This document shows positions 34,511 to 45,699 of a stretch of DNA of 64,000 nt, piece after piece (within the stretch, counting starts at the first letter, position 1; the number at the start of each line of letters is the position of its first letter). The position numbers and the translations under genes were made by a program. The DNA is from Argentina anserina (Eukaryota > Streptophyta > Magnoliopsida > Rosales > Rosaceae): contig NC_065878.1 in NCBI RefSeq assembly GCF_933775445.1, positions 16,069,395 through 16,133,394 on the forward strand. The letters are read 5' to 3'. The notes beneath the pieces are model-generated. The model was not told where the DNA came from. It worked only from the letters and a program-made list of their open reading frames with translations, and ran no database searches.

Positions 34511-35156
34511 TTTTAATCCGGTCAGTAGTTTTTTAACTCTAAAAGGTGTGAATCCATCAATAACCCTTTAGAATATTGCTACCTTAAATTTAAGGCTCGT
34601 CAACGGGCTGTGTCGAGCCGTTCATGGCGGGCCGGACCAGGTTTTTACGAAAAGTCTAGGATCCAAACTCGCTCGTATAAAGTGGGTCTTGCGGGTTTTT
34701 ACGGGCCGGGTCGAATAGCCTACAGTGAATCCGGGCGGGCCAGGCTTTGTTTATAAATACATTTCTAATCATATTAATTTGTAACTCATAAAAATAATAA
34801 TAACATCATAGTGTTACAAACAAATAAATAATGTGTAACTACTATAACCCCATATATATTATGAACATGATAAATATATATAAATATGAGTAATTCATTA
34901 GCTTGTAACACCTATTGAATGCTTTGAAAATGAAATGTATGTTTAACTTCAGAATTTAAGATTACTAAAAATAATATTGTATTTTAAAATTCAACAAAAA
35001 TTCTAATAAAATTTAGATTCACACATTCATGCATGTTAATATACTATACATGTAATGTACCAAACATCCTTAATCGATATATTAGAATCTATCTTATTGC
35101 ATATTCTATATATATCGTGTGCTTAATTTCTTTATATATATGTATATATATATATA

Positions 35157-35527
35157 ATGTTGATCAGCTGCGGAGGTCCTACGCAAGGTACAGATTCGCC
35201 GATTCTGGCGACAACGGGCAACAATGGCGCGACGCACTGGCACAGCCGCACTACCCACCTCCCGGCAATCCCGTTTATGCCAGCCAGAGCTCCATCGGCG
35301 ACCCACCGCGGCCGGAGTCGCAAAATCACCGATTTTTGCCCAGAAACTGAAATTTGCATATTCCTGCCGCTGTAGGTCGCCAATGAAGCTCCAGCCAGCA
35401 TAGACGGGATCACCGGGAGGTGTTACTGCGCATATAGTGGTGCGCTACACCGTTGCGGCCTGCCGTCGCCGGAAATCGGCGAATCCGTACCGTACGTAAC
35501 GTACGGACCTCCGTACCTTAAACAACT

Positions 35528-35530
<3 letters not shown>
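35157..35530. mobile_element. GC-rich foldback element inside a TA microsatellite
   Basis: The arms are inverted: GCGGAGGTCCTACG with CAGATTCGCCGATTC on the left mirrors ACGGAGGTCCGTACG with CGGATTCGCCGATTTCC read from the right, and CCTCCCGGCAATCCCGT mirrors CCTCCCGGTGATCCCGT. TA runs bound it on both sides (about 35135-35156 and 35536-35568). It is very GC-rich against AT-rich flanks. ORFs across it are by-products of the fold. It resembles Micron-like MITEs, which insert in TA repeats. Confidence 0.7.
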
Positions 35531-35571
<41 letters not shown>

Positions 35572-35793
35572 GTGTACCTAATTGGCATCCCACACAAGGT
35601 CATCCTCGTTTTGAGAAAAACGGACTGTAATCACTGTAAATATGTATGTATTCCAAATATCCATCAGTTACATTTGTCATTACTTTGAAATTTATATTCT
35701 TACTTTTTCTTTTTTACTCTTTTAATTACGATAAATTTACTTGATTAATAGAGATATGTACTAATATTTATTATTGTAGTATTATTTGTATAT

Positions 35794-35978
35794 TGTTCCG
35801 GGAGAATTACTATTCTACCTTTGTGTGTGTCTTAGCCTAATAGGTTTCCTGTAAGGAGATAGATTAGCATCTCCGTAATAGATTAGGACTCCGAATCCTA
35901 CGAGATTGTGGTTTTTGTAATGCCTATATATAGACCCCCATATCATTCAATAATACACAATTATTTCATCGTGCATCA
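35794..35978 (+). repeat. 5' LTR of copia C
   Basis: Starts TGTTCCGGGAGAATTAC, ends TTTCATCGTGCATCA. It contains CCTATATATAGACC as promoter-like box. It is followed by CGTTATCACGC, a variant of the CGTTATCAGCACG motif seen after related LTRs. Confidence 0.9.
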
Positions 35979-36384
35979 CGTTATCACGCACTTTGCCCTA
36001 AAATCTTGAACTTTTAGAGCCCTAGAATATTGTTTTCTCTCCACCGCCGGCCGCCTTAGTCTCCAGCCTCCGGCAGCTCCCCGTCGGCGCTCCTCGTCGG
36101 CACAGCCCCTGCCCACCGCTCCTGCTTGCCGCCGCTGCAACACTTATGCAGCCCCTGCACACAGCCTCCACAGCCCCTGCACGTAGCCCCACAGGGTCTC
36201 CTCCACATTCACTCCGCGAAAACATATTTTTGCCCCGCAAGTCCCCGCACCAAAACATTCAAAATTTCTCCCCCCGCATATTCATGCAAGAAACGCAAAC
36301 TTCACAAGCAAAGCCTTCGCTCAAGAGAAGCTACTCACATCTTCTCCAAACCTTCAAAGGTAAATTTTTCATTAACGTTCCCGC

Positions 36385-36706
36385 TTTTGAACGTATAGAT
36401 ATATCATATCGGGCGCTATTAGCCTTCTTCTTGTCTTCATTCCAGCCTTTCTTATAACGCCGTTGAGACTATAGAGGGATGGGTTTTCCCTCTTTGTCGG
36501 TGTTTTTTGTGTGACGGTCCTGGAGAAGTCATGATTCTTTTGTAAGGGAAGTTAATCGATTTTCGTGTGGTCACCTGAGTGCACCGCTGTTTTGGGTGCA
36601 ATCGTGAGTATTACTGTTTGCATTGATTTTTCTTTTGACTATATACGTCACCCCTTCTAATTCCTATTATACTTGAATCTAATCGATTCCATATTCGTTT
36701 TTGTAG
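36385..36706 (+). promoter_or_regulatory. Conserved leader block with donor- and acceptor-like sites, copia C
   Basis: The block from about 36385 (GAACGTATAGATATATCA, then CGGGCGCTATTAGCCTTCTT) to 36606 is strongly conserved with 9737-9960 of copia A although non-coding; shared words include CTTTCTTATAACGCC and GTGTGACGGTCCT. It ends at a donor-like GTGAGT (36604-36609). From there to 36706 the sequence is intron-like, closing with TTTTTGTAG directly before the gag ATG at 36707. The conservation suggests an RNA signal, possibly packaging or splicing. Confidence 0.5.
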
Positions 36707-37773
36707 ATGTCATCGTGATCTCGATCGGAATTTAGCCTTCTTGATCTAGAAGGAAAGGAATACCACCGCTGGGTTTCTGACATGGAGCTCGCTTTCGAGA
36801 GCCGAGGGATCGAAGGCATGTTTGCCGACCCACCTGCTGATTTCCCACCCATGGCTAAGACTCAAACTCTCATCTTCATGAGACGTCACATCCATGCAAC
36901 TCTCAAGATGCAATACTTGAATGTAAAAGATCCTAAAGAATTATGGGACAAACTACGATTGCGGTAAAATAACGTTCATGATAAGCTTCTCTCTGAATTG
37001 ATCATTAGATAGGATAACATCCGTCTATTGAACTATAAGAGAGTGGATGACTTAATCACGATATGTTATGCCTGCAATCCGATCTTGGCACCGTTGGTGT
37101 CATCAAGACCGACCTAGATCTTCTCAATAAGACATTAGACACGTTTCTAATCAACTATGAGGTTCAAGCTCATACGTACCGCACTCATGTAGAGGAAGGG
37201 AAGATCCGGTCTTTCACCGACTTAATGGCGCTCTTGGTTAAGAAGGATAGACATTCTGAGATCCTCCTCAACAACAACAATAGACCTGTTGGCACTAAAA
37301 CGATTTCTATGCCACAGTCTAACTATGGGAAAGCTCCTAGACAAAAGAATCAATCAAAGAACGCTTCATACCAGCACCCAAACAACAACCCTCGTGGTAG
37401 GAGGCAACAAGGCCGGTCTCGGCCTAACTCCAATACTTGGACTCGTGATGGTGGCGGCGCCGCATCCTCTGGGGGAGGCCGTCCCCGTCCCAAACCTCAA
37501 GGAGGCCGTGCGCATCCTCATGCCTCCACCTCCGGTAATGGCAAGTCTTCATGCTTCAACTGTGACTCTTTCAAGCACTTTAATCGTGATTGTCACGCTA
37601 GCAAAGAGATGATCAAGGCATACTCCGCCTACAAGAAGTTTCTACAACCCGAATCGAATCAGGTGGATGAGGACCCTGAGATCGAGACTCACCACATCTC
37701 CATGAAACCCGAGCCCCTTGCTTCTAAGGCTAAGCCTTCGGCCACCACTATGGATACTCCCGACTTTGATTAG
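36707..37773 (+). pseudogene. gag of copia C, with frameshift and stop
   Basis: From the ATG at 36707 an early stop and shift lead to the frame LLDLEGKEYHRWVSDMEL, the usual copia Gag start, then YLNVKDPKELWDKLRLR and a stop at 36965. The C-terminal half is open from 37063 to 37773. It has a basic, Gly/Arg-rich tract (residues about 95-160 of that ORF) and a zinc knuckle CFNCDSFKHFNRDC (CX2CX4HX4C), and it ends DTPDFD-stop. The last residues match copia D, so this is the true end of Gag. Gag assembles the particle and binds the RNA. Two or three lesions separate this copy from an open frame. Confidence 0.8.
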
Positions 37774-38685
37774 TCATTTTAACTTCTTTAGCTTTATGAA
37801 TTTAAGTATTGTTATGGCCGACCGCCATTGTTATTTTCATTGACTTTTTAATAGTGTTTTGATTTTGGAATTAGAAGTTCATGTGTGATGTATTAAATAT
37901 TGACATTCAATAAAATCTCTTTTTTTCTTGCTACAAGACGATCTCCTTGAGAATTTTATTTACCTTACACTTAGCATGATGATCAACGTCTGTAACTTGC
38001 GTGGTTTTTAAATTGGACGCTTTTAGGTTACATGGGACCCCAATAGCACTACATTGTGAATTTGGAACTTCAAATTTGGAAAACCGACCTCGGAACGTTA
38101 AAAAATGACGTCTTTTGGCCTTTGGCCGTACCCGGTTACTGTTCCGACATTTCCGGAACATTTTCCGGCATTTCCGGCACCGCCATCCGGTACCTGCCGG
38201 CGTCCCCAGTCGGACCTGAAGCTCCGGCCGCCGCCGGTCAGTTTTCCAGCAATCGGTGCCGCCGGTTTCCGTTGAGTTTTCTGATGATTTTTTCGTCTTT
38301 TCTCATCATTTTTCCGGCACATTTCCAGTAGTCTTTGCTGTCACGTTTTCCTAGTCCAAATTTCACCCGGTTTTGAGTTCTTTTGACATGGTTTTCCGGT
38401 CAGTTTTTTTGTTTTCTCCAAGTCTGTTATATGCACTCACCGGCACTCTTTGTGTGTGTTTCCACACCATTTTTGGATGGTTTCTACCATCCTCGTTTAC
38501 TGTTTGGTATTTCACTGCTTCAATACCATGTTTTCCAACTCTTTAGTTGAAGAATGTAGTACTATTGTCATGTGATACATTGGATGTGATCGCATTTTGT
38601 TTCGATTTCCTTTCTTACAATATCCTACGGCGTATTGTACAGAATTGTTCCCGTGTCGCTAACTCTCTTAATTATCATTTTGTAG
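37774..38685 (+). other. gag-pol spacer of copia C, intron-like
   Basis: 912 bp without coding potential. It is conserved with copia A 10520-11390 (shared words include TTTTTAAATTGG, GAATTT then CTTCAAATTTGGAAAAC, and CCGCCGGTTTCC). It ends ATTTTGTAG immediately before the pol ATG at 38686. It contains a CCGG-rich middle. Conservation between A and C argues that the spacer is a normal part of this family. Confidence 0.6.
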
Positions 38686-41600
38686 ATGTCCCGCGGTGAA
38701 ATCAAATGTCTAGCTGATTGTGGAACCACCCACACTGTTTTACGGCACATGCAGTTGTTCACGGATCTAGTGTTTTTTATTTCTTCGATGACTACAATGA
38801 TTGGCTCCAAATCCATCATTCAAGGAAGAGGCACCGCTTCTTTCATGTTACCTAATGGTACGACACTCAACGTCGTAGACGCTCTTTATGCACCGAAGCA
38901 CCCCGCACCTTGCTAAGTTTTAAGGACATATGTGCCAATAGTTTTCATCTCGATACTTATGTTGATAATGTAGAAGAATATCTTTGTGTTACCTCTGAGA
39001 AAGCAGGCTAGCGCCGCATCTTAGAGAAGATGAAGAGTCTCGGGAATGGTTTGTATCTTACATCCATTCGAATCTTTGAATCATATGCGGTTGAACGTAA
39101 CTTTTGTGATTCAGACTCTTATATGCTTTGGCATGCCCTTCTCGGGCACCCTGGTCGTGATATGATGATTAGAATTCTTAAGGATTCACATGGTCATCCA
39201 TTTTTCAAGTCTCAGAAGCGATTAGAAAATCACCTCACCCGTGCTCCACACGGTGAGGCCGTGCCTACCCGTGCACCGCACGGTGTGGCCGAGCCTGCCT
39301 CTCTCGAAAACTCCACGGCTTTCATGTCATCGGTGGCTGCATCTTCTCCTTCACAAGAGCTTGTGATGCCTCCCGTGCTTTCTAATGCCTCCATGGCAAT
39401 TTCTGATGCCCATCGCTCATTTTGCAAAGCTTGTTCTCTTGCTAAATTTCAAGAAAGTCATTCTTTTGCTAAGGCTTCGACTGAGAATATTCCATTCTTA
39501 CAACATATCTAAGATGACATTTGTGGACCTATTCAACCAGAATGCGGATCTTTTCGATATTTTATGGTATTCATTGATGCATCGACGCGTTGGTCACACA
39601 TCACTTTGTTATCCACAAGGAATGCTGCATTTGATAAGTTATTAGATGAGATCATCAAACTTCGGGCTCACTACCCCGACTATCCTATCAAATCTATTTG
39701 TTTGGATAATGCTGGATAATTCACCTCTAAAACTTTTGATGACTACTGCATGTCTATTGGGATCGAAGTTGAACATCATGTTCCTCATGTTCATTCACAG
39801 AACGGTCTAGCAGAGGCTACCATCAAGCGTATTCACCTTGTTGCTCGGGCAATGGTTATGGGTACTAACATGCCGGTCTCTGCGTGGGGATATGTAGTAT
39901 TGCATGCAGCGACACTTATTTGTTTCAGACCCGCGGCTAACCAAGCATTTAGTGCGTACCATATGGTAACTGGTTACGAACCCAATATTTCACACTTACG
40001 CATTTTTGGTTGCGCCGTCTATGTGCCTATTACGCCTCCACTGTTGACTATAATTCCCCAACGATTGTCTGCTACTTAGAACCAACCACCGGAGATCTCT
40101 TTACTGCAAGATTTGCAGATTGTCACTTTGATGAGACATGCTTCTCGTCGTTAGGGGGAGATGGGAATGTTATCATTCCAAATGAACGTCAAGGGGAATT
40201 GACGTGGTGTGTCCCCACTATGTCTCATTATGATTAACACACTGTTCAAAGTGAGTTAGAAGTGCAACGCATTATCGACCTCCAGAAAGTCGCGGATTCG
40301 ATGCCTGACGGCTTTGTAGATATTGCTAAAGTGACGAGATCAAACATACCCGCTGCAAATGTATCGGCACGGTTGGATGTCCCAAAATACAGTCATGAAA
40401 GACAAGCTCCTGGACCTAGCAACATTGGCACCGCCCCTGACAGTGGGACGGAGGCCAGCGGCAGCACCACCGTACGCCGTGGTGTTGCCGGCGCCCCTTG
40501 TGGCGACGATGCCGAGATGTCCCGGCATGGAGCAGCTTCGGCCTCGGCTCCTCAAAGGAAAAGGGGGAGACCGATAAACTCTTAAGGATTCAGAGCCGAG
40601 AAAGAAGTGAATAACCAAGGCACAACGCGTCATCAACGATGAATCACCATCGTATGAAGTTGTCTCTGATTACAGCTATGTCCATGAATCAACGCAAATA
40701 TTACCGTGGGATGCTATGGAACCTTGTTTGATGCCAGAGAACAACGAAATCTCAATGAACTACACAAGTAAGCAGTAGGTCCAAAACCGAGCCACTACAT
40801 GCATTGATGATGTTTTCGCTTATTCCGTCGCACATGAGATCATATCTTAAGACGACGTTGAACCTCGCTTTGTAGCTGAATGCGAACGCATAGCAGATTG
40901 GCCGAAGTAGAAGGAAGCAATCCAGGCATAACTTGACTCATTAGCGAAGAGAGAAGTCTTCGGAAAGGTTGAATTGACTCCAAGAGATGTCAAACCAGTT
41001 GGACATAATTGGGTCTTCATTCATAAGCGTAATGAGATGAATGAGATCGTGCATTATAAGGCAAGACTCGTGGTGCAAGGATTCTCACAATGACCTGGCA
41101 TTGACTATGAAGAGACTTATTCTCCTGTTATGGACATCATTACTTTCCGCTACCTTATTAGTCTGGTATTGTCCGAAAGACTAAACATGCAGCTTATGGA
41201 TGTGGTCACAGTTTATCTCTATGGGGATCTTGACGCAGAGATATACATGAAAGCTCTAGAGGGACTACATTTATCTCCATCAAGTGCCTCCAAACCACGG
41301 AGTGCTCATACAGTCAGATTGCGTCATTCATTGTACGGGTTGAAACAATCCGGAAGAATGTGGTACAATCGGTTGCATTGATACTTGGTGAGAAGGGGTT
41401 ATAAGAATGATGAACTATGCCCATGCGTGTTCATACGAAAGACAAATTCCGGATTCCTCATCATTGCGGTCTACGTTGATGACATTAATATAATTGGTAC
41501 TCTTGATGGGATTGAAGAGACCGTGTCTTATATGAAGTCGGAATTTAAGATGAAAGACCTAGGGAGGATGAAATTTTGTCTCGGCCTTGAGCTTGTGCAT

Positions 41601-42634
41601 AGGGCCGACGGCATCTTAGTCCATCAGTCGAATTACACGCAGAAGATGCTTTGACATTTCAATATAGATCTATGCAGTCCATTGTCTACTCACATGGTCG
41701 TCCGAAGTCTAGATATCAAGAATGATCCCTTCCGTCCTAAAGATGATGATGAAGAAATTCTTGGTCCTGAAGTTCCATACCTTAGTGCAATTAGGGCACT
41801 ATTGTATCTTGCTCAATGCACTAGACCAGACATATCTTTCGCAGTGAACTTATTAGCTAGATTTAGCTCCGCACCTACGCTACGTCATTGGAATGGAATC
41901 AAGCATTTGTTTAGGTACTTGAAAGGTTCCCTTGACATGGGATTGTTCTACCCCTATTGCAGAGAGAACACCGCCACGGTTTCTCTCCACACCACCGCCG
42001 TCGTCGACCCTGGTCTTGCCGCCGTACGCCGCAGCGATGCCGTTGGCCGCCTTGGCGTGGAGACCGTGCACGGTGCCGAGAGCAGCAACCAGTCTCGTGC
42101 AGCTCCTTCCCCCGATGCAAAGACTCCAAATAACTTGTTAGTTGGTTATGCTGACGCAGGGTACCTCTCTGACCCTCATAAGGCTCGTTCTCAAACCGGT
42201 TATGTGTTTACCATTGGGAATAGGCGATATCTTGGAGATCCACGAAGCAAACTCTTGTTGCTACTTCTTCAAATCACACGGAGATCATCGCTCTTCATGA
42301 AGCAGTTAAAGAATGTGTTTGGCTACGATCACTCGTTCGTCATATTCGTGATTCTTGTGGATTAGTCTCTACAACTGATCAACTTACGTGCATTTATGAA
42401 GATAATGCAGCTTGCATAGAGCAGACAAAGTTAGGTTTCATCAAGGGAGATAACACCAACCATATTTTGCCCAAGTTCTTCTACAAAGTTCAACAACAGA
42501 AGTTCTTGAATGTTCAGATCAATCAAGTGAGTTTGAAACCCAATGTTGCGGATTTGTTCACCAAGTCTTTGCCTAAATCTACTTTTGTGAAACATGTGAA
42601 GAGCATTGACATGCGTCGTTTATCGGAACTTTAG
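38686..42634 (+). pseudogene. pol of copia C (protease-integrase-RT-RNase H), few lesions
   Basis: Starts MSRGEIKCLADCGTTHTVL (protease, Asp in LADCG). Integrase has HALLGHPGRD near 39130, an insertion with two copies of a 10-residue unit TRAPHG(E/V)A, then FCKACS. Its core has Asp in FIDASTRW and Asp in CLDNAG (stop next, 39718), and Glu in NGLAEATIKR near 39800. RT begins near 40920, with MQLMDVVTVYLYGDLDAEIY, then YGLKQSGRMWY and YVDDINIIG near 41475. RNase H has ADAGYLSDP and YEDNAACIE, ending at 42634. The linkers before RT and before RNase H hold GC-rich Ala/Arg/Gly tracts (about 40430-40580, 41960-42120). Lesions include stops at 39718, 40234-40239 and 41380-41382 and frameshifts near 38905 and 42220. 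Confidence 0.85.
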
Positions 42635-42818
42635 AGTTTGGTAGACTTCAGGGGGAGTCTACATCACATGTTAAGATCTTTAAGTAGTTGGTGCGTTGTG
42701 TTCTTTTTCCCTTCGATCAAACTTTTGTTTTACCAAAGTGGTTTTTTTTTACTTGACAAGGTCTTTACCGAGACAACTGTGTGCGCCATGCAACCTGGGC
42801 ATGCGACACAAGGGGGAG
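42635..42818 (+). promoter_or_regulatory. Tail with two purine tracts, copia C
   Basis: TTCAGGGGGAGTCTA at about 42646-42660 is followed by the motif CTTTTTCCCTTCGATCAAAC and ACCGAGACAAC, then by ACAAGGGGGAG ending at 42818. The same arrangement occurs in A, B and D. The second tract is the plus-strand primer; the first may be a secondary one. Confidence 0.6.
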
Positions 42819-43003
42819 TGTTCCGGGAGAATTACTATTCTACCATTGTGTGTGTCTTAGCCTAATAGGTTTCCTGTAAGGAGATAGATTAGCATATCTG
42901 TAATAGATTAGGACTCTGAATCCTACGGGACTGTGATTTTTGTAATGCCTATATATAGGCCCTCATATCATTCAATAATACACAATTATTTCATCATGCA
43001 TCA
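42819..43003 (+). repeat. 3' LTR of copia C
   Basis: Starts TGTTCCGGGAGAATTAC and ends TTCATCATGCATCA, followed by the target duplication TATAT. Same length as the 5' LTR, with about ten substitutions. Confidence 0.9.
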
Positions 43004-43629
43004 TATATATAAATATTTATTATTCAGCATATTAGCATAATATATAATGATATTATTTGTATATAACTATATATCATATATTTATGGTCGTTTACGGGCC
43101 GGGTTCGACGGGTTTTCGGCGAGTCGGGTTTCTCACCCTTAAACCAAGCCCGGCCCTCTACCTACCGGGTCGAGCCTATAACGGGCTTTATGCGGGTTGG
43201 GCCGAACTTTAAGCCCATCGGGATTGTGGGTCTCCATTGGCCCACTTGATCCACAGGTCTAATGATGAGGCCTATGTAAATTAACCACCCTGATAAGCTA
43301 AAAACCGTAGAAACTTTACTTCCATTTTAGATACGCGGTCTATTTTGGAAGTAGTGAGTAATTCCTCTCATTTTAATTGATTAATCAAACAAAAAAAATC
43401 TAAAACATGACAACTTTCGATATGAATCGAAGAACCCCATCAAAATTGCAGATGACTACTAATTTTATATCCACTAGATGTTTCAGAAACTATTTTCAAC
43501 TCTCTCTACATCTACCGCGAATCTTGCTCTTAGTTAACCATCGCCTAATCAACCTCCCACTACTGATTTCATAACCAATGGAAAACATGTCAAACTATAA
43601 AGAGAAAATTTTAAGAATAGTATGTTAAA

Positions 43630-44028
43630 TTTTGTCCACTAATAAGTATAGTTACTTAACTTTCGAAACTATCGCATTAATACATGAACTATCTAACTCG
43701 ATACACTTTAAATACAACCGTTAGTTTGTGTAATTTCCGTCATATTTTCAGGGGTAATATCGTCTCTTCACTGATAATTGACATTTTCAGTAGTTCTATT
43801 CTCTCAATCCGTCCTTTTTCTTCTCATTTCGTCTCTCTCCATAAGGTTATGAAGCTAAGTTCAAATGAATCCACACAAAAGAAAGTTATGTGACCATTAA
43901 TCATTATCCCAAAACAAAATGTCAATTAAGGTCCATTTCAATTCAAAGTGCAGATTGTCAACACCAGCCACAAAAGAAATAGTCGGTGGAGATATCTAGA
44001 TGCAAACGCAAGAAGCTAGAAGTCGTTG

Positions 44029-44087
<59 letters not shown>

Positions 44088-44299
44088 GCAAAACATTGAA
44101 TTTCCAACGAGGGCAACAAGGATCTATACCATTGATGACATGATAAAGCCGTTGTGAATCGCATGCTCGATCTTGTCATATCCTTCGTCGAGTCGAAACC
44201 AGATCTGGTTGGAATTGGTATCGTTACTGCCACCGACTTGGTTCTGATTAAGATGTTGGCTTATTTTTCTTTTCTTCTTGTCTTCTCAGCCATGGAAAC

Positions 44300-44334
<35 letters not shown>

Positions 44335-44487
44335 GTGGGGATGAAATATACATTTGTACCTTTCATAAATTTGATAATGACATGATTTGTTACTGTGTAG
44401 TTGATGAGATGTACTTAAGTTAGGTCAAATTTGATAATTCATATACTAATGTGATAGTTTTTTAACTATAATTATTAATGGACAAAA
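43630..44487. mobile_element. Foldback or MITE with GTCCA-type inverted ends
   Basis: The left end TTTTGTCCACTAATAAGTAT mirrors TTTTGTCCATTAATAATTAT read from the right end, and the match continues for about 70 bp. The target duplication is unclear; GTTAA occurs at 43624 and 44488. Inside are a 51-bp CT run (44033-44083) and an AG run (44301-44329). The ORF 43958-44233 on the minus strand is mostly that repeat. No transposase is present. Confidence 0.6.
44033..44083. repeat. (CT)n microsatellite
   Basis: An uninterrupted CT run of about 51 bp inside the foldback element; an opposing AG run of 29 bp follows at 44301-44329. Both are likely polymorphic. Confidence 0.95.
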
Positions 44488-45129
44488 GTTAATTTAGCCA
44501 ACTATAAAAAGTAGTATTTGTGTTCTAAGGAAAGACATATGAAAATCTGTAAATTTTGTGTTTAGACCAATATGTAAACTTTATGTTGAAAGAACTTGGA
44601 TAGCTAGACTCTAAGATACTCCTAATTAAATCCAGGGTACCCGTGCCGGTGTTTATGTTGAAATATTTTCTATTTATAGAAGTGAGAGACGACTAGACTC
44701 CTAACTAATCTAGGGTGATTATGATATTACAAAAAAAAAAAATTTGTTTCGCACTTTTGCTATACGAGCAAACAAAGGTCTTGTATCGAAGTTATATTGA
44801 GATTTAAAATTTTCCCAACAAGGTTTGATGTTTAGATAAATATCCTAACCTAATTTATTCAGATATATATTTTTGAAAGATATAAATGTAAACGCCAATT
44901 AATGTTAGTCAGCGCGGTTACTCCTTACTCACTGCTTCTAGCTAAAAGGAAGATCATACCCGCCGGGGGGGGGGGGGCGTGGAACTCATCTCATATCTTC
45001 GTAAAAAAATCCCAAATAATGGCATCCCTCGTAATTAAAGGCATTGACAAGTATGGCAAAGTCTTTCATTCCAGTCCTTGTGACGACAAACCCAGCGGCT
45101 GCTGGACAAGAATATATGGGTATAGCTGA
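44488..45129. other. AT-rich spacer with poly-G run
   Basis: No gene was recognised. A run of about 12 G lies at 44965-44976 within CCGGGGGGG; the ORF 44902-45129 that crosses it has no known motif. Confidence 0.5.
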
Positions 45130-45137
45130 GAATTAAG

Positions 45138-45691
45138 TAGGGGTGGGCATAAAAAACGGAAATCCCGATCCCGTCCCGAAATTCATAGGGATGGGACGGG
45201 ACGGAAGTCTAAAAACGTTCGTCCCGTTCCGTCCCGTTTCATAATAGTGGGACGGGATGTGGGACGAATAATTTCTATCCCGCTTCGTCCCGTCTCGTCC
45301 CACCTTTAATAAAAACTTAAAAATTCTTATATATTTGTATTAAAATGAAACTAATTTATGTTCTTAATAACTCCAAAATTATTTCAACTCAAATAATAAT
45401 GCTAAATTATAATATTTTGAACATAATATGCATTTTTTTTGTTAAAATTTCATTATTAAATGTTACTTTGTTAATAAAAAAGTAAAAATATAGGTTTTTA
45501 TTTAACTTCATAGGAAGTTGGGATTTGTCCCGTCCCGTCCCGATCTCGTCCCGTCCCAACCGGGATTAATCCCGGGTGGGATGCATTCTTAAAAACCCTC
45601 GTCCTGTCCCGATCCCGTCCCGATTCAAAAGAGTGGGACGAGACGTGGGATGAGCCCCGTCCCGTCCCATCCCGTCCCGTGCCCACCCCTA
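45138..45691. mobile_element. hAT MITE with GGGACGGGAC-rich ends
   Basis: Starts TAGGGGTGGGC and ends GCCCACCCCTA, perfect 11-bp inverted ends. A perfect 8-bp target duplication GAATTAAG flanks it (45130-45137, 45692-45699). Subterminal regions are arrays of GGGACGGGAC and its complement; the middle is AT-rich. Non-coding. Confidence 0.92.
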
Positions 45692-45699
45692 GAATTAAG

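Larger units (their letters stand above)
35794..43003 (+). mobile_element. Ty1/copia retrotransposon C, youngest-looking
   Basis: A 7.2-kb element with 185-bp LTRs differing at about ten positions, flanked by a perfect 5-bp target duplication TATAT (35789-35793, 43004-43008). Order is LTR, GC-rich leader, leader block conserved with copia A, gag, a 912-bp spacer, pol, purine tracts, LTR. The polypurine tract ACAAGGGGGAG ends right at the 3' LTR, and a second tract TTCAGGGGGAGTCTA lies about 170 bp upstream, as in A, B and D. A few frameshifts and stops remain. Confidence 0.9.
34591..43261. mobile_element. Older GGGCC-rich hAT-like element interrupted by copia C
   Basis: The left part (34591-34750) begins TAAGGCTCGTCAACGGGC and is rich in GGGCCGGG. 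The right part (about 43080-43261) ends with the complement of TAGACCTGTGGATCAAGTGG and contains CGGGCCGGG, CCCGGCCC and GGGTCGAGCC. The ends are loosely inverted, as in a widespread plant hAT-type repeat. No clean target duplication was found. Copia C and the TA-flanked foldback at 35157-35530 lie between the two parts, so the element is the oldest of the three. Confidence 0.4.

Noticed and set aside
35033..35413. Overlapping ORFs of 66-105 aa in the GC-rich island
   Set aside because: They follow from the inverted arms of the TA-bounded foldback element, with matching ORFs on both strands.
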